A stretch of DNA of 64,000 nucleotides from Rhodococcus sp. (in: high G+C Gram-positive bacteria) (GCF_023264675.1 NZ_JAHFVG010000008.1:110394-174393); one strand, 5' to 3'; positions 8,195 through 16,722 are shown, counted from the first letter of the stretch. The notes: generated by a model not told the origin, from the sequence alone. Numbers and translations are program-made.

Positions 8195-8856
8195 CCGTGA
8201 CGGCTGACGAGCTCTTTCGCCGGGCATCCACCGGCCTCCCCTGTTGGATGGGACGATCCGACGGCACCCGTGACCCCCTGCCCACCGCCCGCTGGATGGG
8301 CGGCGCCGCATCGAGCATCGAAGACCGCGACGCCGACAACCGCATGATCAGCCAGTGCGCAGGGCCGACACTCGATCTCGGATGCGGTCCAGGCCGTCTC
8401 ACCGAAGGCCTTGCCCGACGCGGCATCTCTGCTCTGGGCGTCGACACCTCGCGTGAGGCCGTCGACCTGACCGTCAACCGAGGCGGACGAGCCGTACTCC
8501 GCGACCTGTTCGACCCCCTGCCCAACGCAGGCGAATGGGAATGCGTTCTGCTGGCCGACGGAAACATCGGCATCGGCGGGGATCCGGTGCGCCTGTTGCG
8601 GCGTGCGGCCGAACTGCTCCGACCCGACGGTGTGGTGATCGCCGAGGTCGATTCGCCCGGCGACGCACGTGTTCGGCAACAGACCGTACGCTGGGAGACC
8701 GATACGACGGTCGGCGACTGGTTCGCGTGGGCCAGCGTCAGCGCCACGGCGACAACAGGTCTCGCACAGGCGGCCGGGTTGACCGTCGTCGACATCGCCC
8801 CTGCTCACGGCCGCTACTTCGCGTACATGCGCTCCGCACCCGTACGTGAGACGTGA
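8191..8856 (+). CDS. SAM-dependent methyltransferase, class I
   Basis: 221 residues with motif I LDLGCGPGRLTEGLARRG at about residue 60-77, an acidic motif II position (GVDTSREAVDL) and a motif near NAGEWECVLLADGN where the catalytic loop is expected. It overlaps the upstream membrane-protein gene by GTGA. The gene ends 19 bp before the stop of the convergent MtxT-like gene, and its neighbours beyond are the MTX cluster. The substrate cannot be told from sequence; a small sugar or lipid in the same pathway is possible but unproven. Confidence 0.82.
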   Translation: MTVTADELFRRASTGLPCWMGRSDGTRDPLPTARWMGGAASSIEDRDADNRMISQCAGPTLDLGCGPGRLTEGLARRGISALGVDTSREAVDLTVNRGGRAVLRDLFDPLPNAGEWECVLLADGNIGIGGDPVRLLRRAAELLRPDGVVIAEVDSPGDARVRQQTVRWETDTTVGDWFAWASVSATATTGLAQAAGLTVVDIAPAHGRYFAYMRSAPVRET

Positions 8857-8875
8857 GGCCCGCTCGCCGCTACGA

Positions 8876-10201
8876 CTACCAATTGGTGAACAGCAGATGA
8901 TTGATCGCGAGTGCCGCGAGAACCTGCAGCGCCAACCAGAACTTGTGAGTTCGCTTCGGCAGAACCGCAGGCGCGAGCAGCATCCACAGTGCGAACGGCA
9001 GCCAGATCCTTTCGGTCTCGGCTTTGCTCAACTGGCTGAGATCCGCCATCACGACAGCGGCCAGCGCGGCAACGACCAACAAATTGACCGGCGCCACCCG
9101 CGTGACGATGCGCGGAAACGCAGCAGGCACGGCGATACCGAGCGCACAGAACAGCGCTGCGATGTTGGCCCAGCCCCAATACGCGAACGGCCGATCCGTC
9201 GCGATGCCCTGGTAGTAGCGTTCCTGCACGAGTTGGTAGCCGTCGAACCACCAGAATCCGTACGCGGTGAAGACTGCGGCGACGGCGAGAGCGCCCACGA
9301 CGGCACCGATCAGTGGCCACGCCGTCCGCGCCGCGATCAGGACCGCGAGTGCAGGCAGGCCCATCAGCACGAGTCCGTAATTGAGATAGATACCGAACCC
9401 GAGCAGCACACCCGCCCCGATCGAGGCAGGCCACAGGTACTTCTTCGTGGAGATTGCGAGCAGCGCGACGCCCCACCCCACAACTCCGGTGTAGAACGCA
9501 TCCGCCGACACCCCGAGCCAGATCGCGGCAGGAGCCAGAGCCGCGAACGGTGCAGCCCGACGGGCCATCGTCTCGTCGCCGAGGGCACGTACCGCCACGA
9601 TCACGGCGACGGCCGCGCTGGTTCCGACGAACACGCACAGCGCGGCGGCCCACGCACCGCCGCTCAGCCCGAGCCGATCGAGCCACACGAACGTCAGCAG
9701 TGCACCGGGAGGATGCCCGGACACATGCGTCGTCCAGGAGTCGGCCTGGAAGTCGAGAATTCGATCCGAGAATCCACGCAACGTCGCCGGAATGTCCGTG
9801 ATGCCGGGGACCTCATGCAAGTACTCGTCGGTGGAGGCGAGCCTGGTGGCGAAACCCCGCCGCCAGCCGTCGATCATCGCCAACGACATCGTCCACGCAC
9901 CCGACGTCGCCCAGGTCGCGAGCAGGAGCCAGCGCCAGGACAGTCGTCGGGCGATCTCTGGACCCCACAGGACGCCGCAGACGGCAATCAGGATTGCGAA
10001 CGGCGTGCCCCAGCCGACGTGAACGTCACGGAATCCGAAAAGCGGTGCAGCGTCCGCAAAATCGCGTACCTGCTGCGGAGTCCGGTTGATGATCGGAGTG
10101 ATCAGTTCGTTTCCCATGTACGGGACCGCGAATGCCACCGCCACGAGCGCGACTGCAAGCACAGCTGCGACGGATTCTCTCCAGTACCGGATAGCGTTCA
10201 C
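8876..10201 (-). CDS. mtxT: Polytopic membrane glycosyltransferase, probable methylthioxylose transferase
   Basis: 441 residues with roughly ten to twelve hydrophobic helices and the loop layout of a GT-C polyprenyl-phosphate-sugar transferase: an early extracytoplasmic loop (NRTPQQVRDFADAAPLF), HVSGHPPGALL in a second loop, and an Arg/Trp-rich C-terminal segment. Length and neighbourhood match Rv0541c, reported as the enzyme adding 5-deoxy-5-methylthioxylose to lipoarabinomannan caps. It is divergent from the phosphorylase gene, sharing about 95 bp upstream with it. The function call rests on cluster synteny more than on motifs. Confidence 0.7.
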   Translation of the reverse strand: MNAIRYWRESVAAVLAVALVAVAFAVPYMGNELITPIINRTPQQVRDFADAAPLFGFRDVHVGWGTPFAILIAVCGVLWGPEIARRLSWRWLLLATWATSGAWTMSLAMIDGWRRGFATRLASTDEYLHEVPGITDIPATLRGFSDRILDFQADSWTTHVSGHPPGALLTFVWLDRLGLSGGAWAAALCVFVGTSAAVAVIVAVRALGDETMARRAAPFAALAPAAIWLGVSADAFYTGVVGWGVALLAISTKKYLWPASIGAGVLLGFGIYLNYGLVLMGLPALAVLIAARTAWPLIGAVVGALAVAAVFTAYGFWWFDGYQLVQERYYQGIATDRPFAYWGWANIAALFCALGIAVPAAFPRIVTRVAPVNLLVVAALAAVVMADLSQLSKAETERIWLPFALWMLLAPAVLPKRTHKFWLALQVLAALAINHLLFTNW

Positions 10202-10296
10202 CTAACGTTGGGCGTTTGTCGTTGCGCTCAGCATAGAAGGCTCAGGAGTGGAAGCCTGCGGAACGACCCGGGGCTTCGGGACGGAAGAGTGGAATC

Positions 10297-11088
10297 ATGA
10301 CAGCACATCACCGAGCCGACATCGCCGTGATCGGCGGCAGCGGCTTCTACTCGTTCTTCGGCGACGACGCGGACAGTGTCGAGATGGAGACTCCGTACGG
10401 CGCGACGAGCGGGCCCATCACCATCGGCGATGTGGGTGGCAGGTCCGTCGCATTTCTGCCGCGGCACGGAGCGCATCACGAGTACTCACCGCACACGTTG
10501 CCGTACCGAGCGAACATGTGGGCATTGCGGATGCTGGGAGTGCAGCGTGTTTTCGCCCCGTGTGCCGTCGGCAGTCTCGTCCCGGAGTTCGGTCCAGGAA
10601 CCATCGTCGTGCCCGATCAGCTGGTCGACCGCACCAGTGGGCGGGTGCAGACGTACTTCGACAAGGGCGGCGTGCACGTCGAGTTCGCGGATCCCTACTG
10701 CGCCGACCTTCGCGTCGCGGCCGTTCAGGAGGGTGTGGTCGACGGCGGAACGATGGTGGTGGTCGAAGGCCCTCGGTTCTCCACCCGCGCCGAGAGTCAG
10801 TGGTTCGCCCGACAGGGCTGGACTCTGGTGAACATGACCGGCCATCCCGAGGCCGTGCTGGCCCGCGAACTCGAGCTCTGCTACGTTCCGATCGCGCTCG
10901 TCACCGATCTCGACGCCGGAATCGAAGCGGGACAAGGTGTTCGCGCCGTCGACGTCTTCGCCGAGTTCCAGAAGAACATCGAGCCGCTCAAGACTCTGGT
11001 TCGCGGAGCAATCGGTTCTGCGCTGATGGGGCCGTGCGAGTCGTGCCACGTCCACGCCGGTGTCGACCTGCCGATCGAGCTACCATGA
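10297..11088 (+). CDS. mtnP: S-methyl-5'-thioadenosine phosphorylase
   Basis: 263 residues of the PNP/MTAP family. The phosphate-binding GGSGFYSF is at residues 13-20, FLPRHGAHHEYSPHTLPYRAN is split by the usual base-binding region, and the NMTGHPEAVLARE segment carries the purine/ribose contacts. It cleaves methylthioadenosine to adenine and 5-methylthioribose-1-phosphate. In M. tuberculosis the orthologue Rv0535 heads the methylthioxylose cluster, where the product is the likely sugar source. The stop overlaps the epimerase ATG (ATGA), so it is the first gene of a five-gene operon that probably includes the two GT-A genes. Confidence 0.92.
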   Translation: MTAHHRADIAVIGGSGFYSFFGDDADSVEMETPYGATSGPITIGDVGGRSVAFLPRHGAHHEYSPHTLPYRANMWALRMLGVQRVFAPCAVGSLVPEFGPGTIVVPDQLVDRTSGRVQTYFDKGGVHVEFADPYCADLRVAAVQEGVVDGGTMVVVEGPRFSTRAESQWFARQGWTLVNMTGHPEAVLARELELCYVPIALVTDLDAGIEAGQGVRAVDVFAEFQKNIEPLKTLVRGAIGSALMGPCESCHVHAGVDLPIELP

Positions 11089-12131
11089 CACGCGTACTCC
11101 TCACCGGTGCAGCCGGTTTCATCGGCGGCCACATACTGTCGGCGTTGCAGGGTCACGACGTCGTGGCGATCGATGCACTGCTCGCCTCGGCCCACGGCAG
11201 CACCGGGCACGTCGAGGGTGTCGACGAGGTGGATGTTCGCGATCACGATGCTCTCGTAGCTCGGTTGGCCGGGGTGGACGTGGTCTGCCATCAGGCTGCC
11301 GTCGTCGGCGCAGGCGTCGACTCGGCCGACGCCCCCGCCTATGCGAGCCACAACGACTACGGCACAGCAGTTCTGCTCTCGGCAATGGCCGAGGCCGGCT
11401 GCACGCGCCTGGTGTTGGCGTCGTCGATGGTGGTCTACGGCGAGGGAAAGTACCGCAACTCCGCCGGCGACATCGTGACTCCCGGCCCGCGAACCTCGCT
11501 GGACGAGGGCATCTTCGACAACGTCGATCCGGGCACCGGCGAGATTCTCGATTGGGCCCTCGTGGAGGAGGATTCGCGATTGCAGCCCCGAAGTACCTAT
11601 GCGGCGAGCAAGTTGGCCCAGGAAAACTACGCTCTCGCATGGTCTCTCGCGACGGGAGGTTCGGTGACGGCACTGCGCTACCACAACGTGTACGGGCCGA
11701 ACATGCCGAGAAACACTCCGTATTCAGGGGTGGCGGCGATGTTCAGGTCGTCGCTGGAGGCGGGGAAAGCGCCCCGAGTATACGAGGACGGCAACCAAGC
11801 GCGAGACTTCGTTCACGTCACCGATGTGGCCGCCGCGAACGTACTCTCCATCGACGCTGCCCTCCCGGGATTCACCGCACTCAACGTGTCCTCGGGCCAG
11901 CCGATCACCATCGGTGAGGTCGCGGACGCGCTGGCGAAAGCCTGCGGCGGACCCTCGCCCGAGATCACAGGCCAATACCGCTCCGGCGACGTCAGGCACA
12001 TCGTCGCCAGCCCTGCGCTCGCGCGCACCGAAATCGGCTTCACGGCGTCGATCTCACCGGCCGACGGTCTCCGAGAATTTGCGACGGCTCCACTGCGCGA
12101 CGCCGAAGGCACCGGGGCGCCGCGTGTCTGA
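11085..12131 (+). CDS. NAD-dependent sugar epimerase/dehydratase, MTX cluster
   Basis: 348 residues of the extended SDR family. The cofactor motif is GAAGFIGG at residues 8-15, the active site is Ser in LASSMVVYG plus the YxxxK of YAASK, and the substrate loop is YHNVYGPNMPRNTPYSGV. ATG 11085 overlaps the phosphorylase stop. By synteny it corresponds to Rv0536 (galE3). A ribo-to-xylo inversion of methylthiopentose is the step the pathway needs, so that role is plausible though unproven. The C-terminus overlaps the next gene by eight bases. Confidence 0.88.
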   Translation: MTRVLLTGAAGFIGGHILSALQGHDVVAIDALLASAHGSTGHVEGVDEVDVRDHDALVARLAGVDVVCHQAAVVGAGVDSADAPAYASHNDYGTAVLLSAMAEAGCTRLVLASSMVVYGEGKYRNSAGDIVTPGPRTSLDEGIFDNVDPGTGEILDWALVEEDSRLQPRSTYAASKLAQENYALAWSLATGGSVTALRYHNVYGPNMPRNTPYSGVAAMFRSSLEAGKAPRVYEDGNQARDFVHVTDVAAANVLSIDAALPGFTALNVSSGQPITIGEVADALAKACGGPSPEITGQYRSGDVRHIVASPALARTEIGFTASISPADGLREFATAPLRDAEGTGAPRV

Positions 12132-12759
12132 GGTGACGGTGGTCATTCCCTGCATGAACGAGGCCGGGTCGCTTCCCGGCGTTCTCGCTCGGGTACCCAC
12201 CGGGTATCGAGTGATCGTCGTCGACAACAACTCGACCGACGAGACGGCGAAGGTTGCCGAAGCAGGTGGAGCCACCGTGGTTCGAGAGAAGGTACCCGGC
12301 TACGGGTCCGCTGTGCACGCCGGCGTTCTGGCCGCGGACACCGACGTGATCTGCGTGCTCGACGGCGACGGCTCCATGGACCCCCAGGATCTGCCTGCGT
12401 TGGTCGCCGCGCTCGACGGCGCGGATCTCGCAGTCGGCCGGCGAGCGCGCGGCAACTCCCCGCTCCACGCGCGGCTGGGCAACGCTCTACTTTCGCTACG
12501 ACTTCGAACGAAATACAAACTGCCCGTTCATGACCTGGGTGCAGTCCGGGCGGTCAGGCGACAGGCGTTGATCGACCTCGACGTCACCGACCGGCGCTCG
12601 GGCTACCCGCTGCAACTGCTCGTCCTCGCCTCAGCCGCAGGATGGACGGTGACCGAACTGCCGGTCACCTACTCACCGCGCACAGCCGGAACCTCGAAGG
12701 TATCCGGATCGGTCAAGGGCACCATCGTCGCCGTCCGAGACTTCTGGAAGGTGTTGTAA
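12124..12759 (+). CDS. mtxS: Family 2 glycosyltransferase, polyprenyl-phosphate type (MtxS-like)
   Basis: 211 residues from GTG 12124. GT-A fold motifs: VVIPCMNEAGSLPGVL at the N-terminus, VVDNNSTDETAKVA, and the metal-binding DGDGSMDPQDL. It resembles dolichyl/polyprenyl-phosphate sugar synthases but is soluble, without a C-terminal membrane anchor. It matches Rv0539, reported as the synthase that loads methylthioxylose onto a polyprenyl carrier. It overlaps the epimerase by eight bases and abuts the next gene without a gap, so all are co-translated. Confidence 0.82.
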   Translation: MSEVTVVIPCMNEAGSLPGVLARVPTGYRVIVVDNNSTDETAKVAEAGGATVVREKVPGYGSAVHAGVLAADTDVICVLDGDGSMDPQDLPALVAALDGADLAVGRRARGNSPLHARLGNALLSLRLRTKYKLPVHDLGAVRAVRRQALIDLDVTDRRSGYPLQLLVLASAAGWTVTELPVTYSPRTAGTSKVSGSVKGTIVAVRDFWKVL

Positions 12760-13431
12760 GTGAAGGTCACCGCGCTCGTCGTCGCCAAGGCTCCGGTCCC
12801 CGGACTCGCCAAGACCCGTCTCGCCAAGACCCTGGGAATCGACGCCGCCGCGGACATCGCCGCCGCCGCACTACTCGACACCCTCGACGCCGTGTCGGCC
12901 GCCGACTTCGAGACGATTGTCGTCGCTGTCACCGGCGATCTCGAAAAGGCAAGCCGCCGCGAGGAACTGGAAGCGGCGCTGGCGTCGTACACCGTCGTTC
13001 GGCAGCGCGGAGAAGGCTTCGCCGAGAGGTTGGTCCACGCCCACTTCGATGCCGCGGGCGATCCGGTCTTCCAGATCGGGATGGATACACCCCAGGTGAG
13101 CGCCGAACTGCTCGACCTCTCGGCGCGAAAGCTCACCGAACCTGGGCAATCGGTACTCGGCATGGCCGAGGACGGCGGGTGGTGGGCGCTCGGCATCCCC
13201 GACCCGGCGCTGGCGCAAGGTTTGCTTGACGTTCCGATGTCGCACCCCGACACCGGCGCGAACACCCTTGCCGCGCTTCGTGCATCGGGCGCCCGAGTCG
13301 CATCGCTACCGGTCCTGCGCGACGTCGACCACGAGGACGACGTGCACGCGGTGGCCGAACTCTGTGCGCCTGCCAGCCGATTCCGAGCAGCAGCGCTTCG
13401 CTACGCCGATAAGCCCGTCCATGACGCATGA
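12760..13431 (+). CDS. DUF2064/TIGR04282-type nucleotidyl- or glycosyltransferase
   Basis: 223 residues from a GTG directly after the preceding TAA. The N-terminal KAPVPGLAKTRLAKTLG is the nucleotide-binding loop of the TIGR04282 family (CofC/MobA-like GT-A fold). Further motifs are FQIGMDTPQVSAELL and MAEDGGWWALGI. By synteny it is Rv0540 of the MTX cluster. A pyrophosphorylase-like activation of a methylthiopentose phosphate would fill a pathway gap, but that is inference. The gene closes the operon; its TGA overlaps the ATG of a possible longer form of the next ORF. Confidence 0.82.
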   Translation: MKVTALVVAKAPVPGLAKTRLAKTLGIDAAADIAAAALLDTLDAVSAADFETIVVAVTGDLEKASRREELEAALASYTVVRQRGEGFAERLVHAHFDAAGDPVFQIGMDTPQVSAELLDLSARKLTEPGQSVLGMAEDGGWWALGIPDPALAQGLLDVPMSHPDTGANTLAALRASGARVASLPVLRDVDHEDDVHAVAELCAPASRFRAAALRYADKPVHDA

Positions 13432-13438
13432 TGGTTCG

Positions 13439-13951
13439 ATGACGTGGACATCACCGGCCGTCGACGTACCGAGCGGCCCCATGACCGGCAGCGACCGAGA
13501 CATCTTGATTCCGTATCTGGATGCCCAACGACACTCGCTGCTCAATATCTGCGCTGGGCTCACGGCCGAACAACTCGGCAGCCGTGTACTGGCACCGTCC
13601 AGATTGTCTCTTCAGGGGCTGGTTCGACATGCCGCGAAGGTCGAGCGAATCTGGTTTCGGATCCGCGTGGCCGGTGAGGACGTACCGAACCTGTACGGCG
13701 GTCCCGGCGACCCGACGGATTTCGAAGATGTCGATCCGACGAGGGCGCCGGAGGAAGTAGAGCAACTGCGCACCGAATGGGATCTGTGCAACGACGCCGT
13801 CCTCACGCTTCCCCTGGACCTCGAGTTTCTGTGGCGAGGTGAACCGATGTCGCTTCGAATGGTCTACGTCCATGTGATCGGCGAGTACGCGCGGCACAAC
13901 GGTCACGCCGATCTGCTCCGCGAAAGCATCGACGGAACGACGGGTCGCTGA
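13439..13951 (+). CDS. DUF664/DinB-like mycothiol-transferase family protein
   Basis: 170 residues from ATG 13439; ATG 13421 and ATG 13481 are in-frame alternatives and the spacing does not decide between them. The segment DILIPYLDAQRHSLLNICAGL, cut here by family convention, opens a four-helix bundle. The metal-site helices include LVRHAAKVERIWF and, near the C-terminus, VYVHVIGEYARHNGHADLLRE, which supplies His residues. DUF664 members are DinB-fold proteins likely using mycothiol or a metal for transfer chemistry. The link to the MTX operon is positional only. Confidence 0.75.
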   Translation: MTWTSPAVDVPSGPMTGSDRDILIPYLDAQRHSLLNICAGLTAEQLGSRVLAPSRLSLQGLVRHAAKVERIWFRIRVAGEDVPNLYGGPGDPTDFEDVDPTRAPEEVEQLRTEWDLCNDAVLTLPLDLEFLWRGEPMSLRMVYVHVIGEYARHNGHADLLRESIDGTTGR

Positions 13952-13966
13952 CCGCAATAGTTCCGC

Positions 13967-13990
13967 AAACTCCCCCGAAAAGGGTAGTTT
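13967..13990. promoter_or_regulatory. Inverted repeat before the HTH gene, candidate operator
   Basis: AAACTCCC (13967-13974) and GGGTAGTTT (13982-13990) form an imperfect dyad ending eight bases before the ATG of the DNA-binding protein. Its position over the likely promoter suggests autoregulation. Confidence 0.45.
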
Positions 13991-13998
13991 AGGCACTT

Positions 13999-14415
13999 AT
14001 GGGGAACGACTTCTATACCGCCGAACAGGTTGCCGAACTGCTGGGCCTGCACGTGCGCACGGTGCGCAACTACATCCAGGACGGGAGACTCCCCGCTGTC
14101 CGGATCGGTAAGCAATACCGCATCACCCCGGACGGCCTCAACGCCCTGACCGGTACCGGCACACCCGCCGACGCACCACGAATCGACGTCACGAGCATCG
14201 TCGACGTCGAGCACATCGACCCGAGTGCAGCCTCCCGAATGGCGACGTTCCTCTCCGCCTCGGCGATGGGCCGCACACCCGGCGCCCGACGCCTCAAGAT
14301 CGACACTGCCTACGACGAGGCACACCTGACCCTCAAAGTCGTCGCCATCGGTGGGCCGGGTGATGTCGCGGAGATTCTCCGTCTGGTCGAGACGTTCGTG
14401 GAGGGAAGTCGATGA
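13999..14415 (+). CDS. Excisionase/MerR-type HTH DNA-binding protein
   Basis: 138 residues. The N-terminal 50 form a winged-helix excisionase-type domain (YTAEQVAELLGLHVRTVRNY, then DGRLPAVRIGKQYRITPDG). The remaining ~85 residues include a beta-alpha segment (RRLKIDTAYDEAHLTLKVVAI) that could be a ligand-sensing or dimer domain. It overlaps the DUF4180 gene by ATGA, so the two are co-translated, and an inverted repeat precedes it. No phage or integrase gene is nearby, so a chromosomal regulator is more likely than a true excisionase. Confidence 0.85.
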   Translation: MGNDFYTAEQVAELLGLHVRTVRNYIQDGRLPAVRIGKQYRITPDGLNALTGTGTPADAPRIDVTSIVDVEHIDPSAASRMATFLSASAMGRTPGARRLKIDTAYDEAHLTLKVVAIGGPGDVAEILRLVETFVEGSR

Positions 14416-14753
14416 CCATACTGTTCGTCGCCGAATCGGGTCCGCTGCTCGGCTCCGAAACCGATGCACTCGACATCGTCGGAGACGCGTACGGACGTGA
14501 AGCGGCCATCGCGGTGGTGCCGGCAGCGCGGCTGCGCCCCGAGTTCTTCGATCTGAGCACCCGACTCGCAGGCGAATTCGTACAAAAGCTGGTGACCTAC
14601 AGGATTCGATTGGTCATCGAGGGGGACATCACCCGATTCACCGAGGCCAGCGAGCCTCTCCGCGCATTCGTCGCCGAGTCCAATCGGGGCCGACACATAT
14701 GGTTCGTTCCCGATCGGTTATCTCTCCAGGACCGTATTGCAACAATCCAATAG
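14412..14753 (+). CDS. DUF4180 protein
   Basis: 113 residues matching DUF4180 across its length: EFFDLSTRLAGEFVQKLVTY, GDITRFTEASEPLRAFVAES and the closing NRGRHIWFV. The family is a small alpha/beta domain of unknown biochemical role, usually paired with a transcription factor gene, here the HTH protein it overlaps by four bases. It may act as the sensor or effector partner; the sequence shows no catalytic motif. Confidence 0.85.
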   Translation: MTILFVAESGPLLGSETDALDIVGDAYGREAAIAVVPAARLRPEFFDLSTRLAGEFVQKLVTYRIRLVIEGDITRFTEASEPLRAFVAESNRGRHIWFVPDRLSLQDRIATIQ

Positions 14754-14798
14754 CCGCTTTCTCCGCTTTTTCACAGAACCAAGTGCTAGAAAAGACGT

Positions 14799-14960
14799 GT
14801 GAGCGGGGTACTGATAGGCGCAGCGATCTGGCTGGCGGTGGCACTGATGGTGGCCGTCGTGCTGGGTCGCGTGTCCAAGCGCGCCGACAGTGAAGAGCTC
14901 GGATCGACGCTGCACTGGGACGCCAGCGAGATCGACGAAGCCGTTCAGCACGATCGCTAG
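14799..14960 (+). CDS. Small single-pass membrane protein
   Basis: 53 residues from GTG 14799. One transmembrane segment (VLIGAAIWLAVALMVAVVLG) is followed by a charged tail VSKRADSEELGSTLHWDASE. The stop lies two bases before the stop of the convergent MarR gene. The hydrophobic/charged layout and codon use are protein-like, but no family is recognised. Confidence 0.6.
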   Translation: MSGVLIGAAIWLAVALMVAVVLGRVSKRADSEELGSTLHWDASEIDEAVQHDR

Positions 14961-14962
14961 GA

Positions 14963-15397
14963 TCACTCGACCCGTTCGACGATCCCGATCATGATGGTCG
15001 ACGCCTCGGCAAGCACCGTTCGCTGCGCTGGAGTGAGCGAACTCAATTGATCCGCCAGCACACGCTCACGTGCGGCGACATCCTCGGCAGCCACCCGAGC
15101 CCCTTCCTCGGTGAGGGTCAACACGACCTGGCGTCGATCGGTGGCATGCGGAACTCGCTCCAACAAACCCATCTCGACCAATGCGTGGGACGAGCGCGAG
15201 ATCGACGGCGGTTTGATGCGTTCCCGCACCGCCAACTCGCCGGTGGTGAGCGGCCCTTCACGGAAGATGGTCGTCAGAATCGACAATTGTGCAACGGGAA
15301 TTCGATCGCTCACGTGGCGCAATCTGAGCCTGCGCGTCAAACGCATGGCCGACACCGACAGGTCTCTGGCCAGGTGCGTGTCCGATTCCGAGCTCAC
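14963..15397 (-). CDS. MarR-family transcriptional regulator
   Basis: 144 residues with a MarR winged helix. Helices around VAQLSILTTIFREGPLTTGEL and KPPSISRSSHALVEMGLLE bind DNA; the wing is VPHATDRRQVVLTLTEEG. Helices at both ends dimerise. MarR proteins usually respond to small phenolics, drugs or redox signals. No target is obvious; the divergent DUF4185 gene, 149 bp away, is a candidate. Confidence 0.9.
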   Translation of the reverse strand: MSSESDTHLARDLSVSAMRLTRRLRLRHVSDRIPVAQLSILTTIFREGPLTTGELAVRERIKPPSISRSSHALVEMGLLERVPHATDRRQVVLTLTEEGARVAAEDVAARERVLADQLSSLTPAQRTVLAEASTIMIGIVERVE

Positions 15398-15546
15398 CCC
15401 AACAGGTTAGCGCGCCAAAGGTTCGATGTCGGACATCACCCTCGAGTCGCCGGATGGTTCATTCGTTCGGTCGCCTCGAGAAACAGCGGACGTGAGCTAC
15501 AATTCCGGCGATTCGAAACCGCACGTCCGGAAACCTTGGGGGCTTC

Positions 15547-16641
15547 GTGAAGCGTTCGACGTCAGCGTTCATTGCCGCACTAGTGTCGTCGCTGGTGTTG
15601 GCGGGGCCCGCTGCTGCCAACCCGAACACCGTGAACCCCATCCCCGGGCTGAACGGCACATTCGGAATCCCGCAGCTGACCGGCCGGACGGTCGCCGTCG
15701 CGCAAGCCACCGGCATCGGTAGTCCCAACCGCACCGAGAACTACAACATGCTCGGTACCGACCTCGGCATCATGTGGGACAACGGCAACGGCGAAATACT
15801 GACTGCGTTCGGAGACACCGCAGGCCTCGGGCTCCCCAACCTGCTCCAAGGCAGCATCTGGTCGTGGAAGAGCAACGCAATCGTTCGAAGCCGCGACACC
15901 GACCTCGCCGACGGTATGAACTTCGACAGCATCGTCAAGGACCCCATCGGGCAATCGAAAGAGGTCGTCCCGAGCCCCAAGATCCCCTTCGTCGAGATCA
16001 GCCGGATTCCCACTGCAGGCGTCGCGCTCGGACCGAACCAGTTCATGAGCCTGATGTCGGTGAACAACTGGGGTCCGGCAGGCACGTGGGACACCAACTA
16101 CTCGGGGCTGGCCGTTTCGGGCGACAACGGCGAAAGCTGGGCGCCTGCTCCTCAGACTCAGCGTCCGAGCGAAGCCGGTAACCGCAACTTCCAGCAGAAC
16201 GCATTCCTGAAGGACGGCGGCTTCGTCTACGAGTACGGGACGCCTCCCGGCCGCAACGTCCTCGGGCACGTCTCGCGGGTCCTCGAAAAAGACATTCTGA
16301 ACCTCGCCGAATACGAGTACTGGAACGGCCACGAGTGGATCAAGAACGATCCGAACGTGGCAGCACCGATCGTCGACAGCGTCGGCGAACTCTCCGTTGC
16401 CTACAACCAGTACCTCGGGCAATACCTGATGCTCACCACGGATCCGAACAACTCCATCGTCATGCGACGGTCACCGACACCCGTCGGGCCGTGGAGCGCC
16501 CCCGAGGTGTTGGTCGACACTCGCCAGCTTCCGAGCGCCTACGCGCCGTACATCCACCCGTGGTCGTCGGGACCGGATCTGTATTTCCTCGCGACCGTTC
16601 ACCAGAACTACAACGTTCTGCTGTTCCGCGCGACGTTGTGA
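15547..16641 (+). CDS. Secreted DUF4185 protein, possible D-arabinan hydrolase family
   Basis: 364 residues from GTG 15547. A Sec signal peptide (TSAFIAALVSSLVLAGPAAA) precedes a beta-propeller-like body with motifs expected of DUF4185: GTDLGIMWDNGNGEILTAFG, SGDNGESWAPAP, and ALGPNQFMSLMSVNNWGP. DUF4185 proteins have recently been tied to endo-D-arabinanase activity (GH183) in actinobacteria that remodel arabinogalactan or LAM. Whether this member has that activity is not shown by motifs alone. It is monocistronic and exported, with envelope-arabinan genes elsewhere in the window. Confidence 0.8.
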   Translation: MKRSTSAFIAALVSSLVLAGPAAANPNTVNPIPGLNGTFGIPQLTGRTVAVAQATGIGSPNRTENYNMLGTDLGIMWDNGNGEILTAFGDTAGLGLPNLLQGSIWSWKSNAIVRSRDTDLADGMNFDSIVKDPIGQSKEVVPSPKIPFVEISRIPTAGVALGPNQFMSLMSVNNWGPAGTWDTNYSGLAVSGDNGESWAPAPQTQRPSEAGNRNFQQNAFLKDGGFVYEYGTPPGRNVLGHVSRVLEKDILNLAEYEYWNGHEWIKNDPNVAAPIVDSVGELSVAYNQYLGQYLMLTTDPNNSIVMRRSPTPVGPWSAPEVLVDTRQLPSAYAPYIHPWSSGPDLYFLATVHQNYNVLLFRATL

Positions 16642-16648
16642 TGGGCTG

Positions 16649-16700
16649 CGCCCCCGTGTGCGCATAGTCGTGCTCGGCCCCTACTACCCACACACGGGCG
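16649..16700. repeat. Dispersed inverted repeat, copy 1 (CCCGTGTG/CACACGGG)
   Basis: CCCGTGTG (16653-16660) pairs with CACACGGG (16691-16698), with TAGT/ACTA inside. The same architecture recurs at 29394-29449 with better arms. It starts just after the DUF4185 stop and may end its transcript. Confidence 0.55.
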
Positions 16701-16722
16701 ACGACGTCGCATACTCGCTCAC

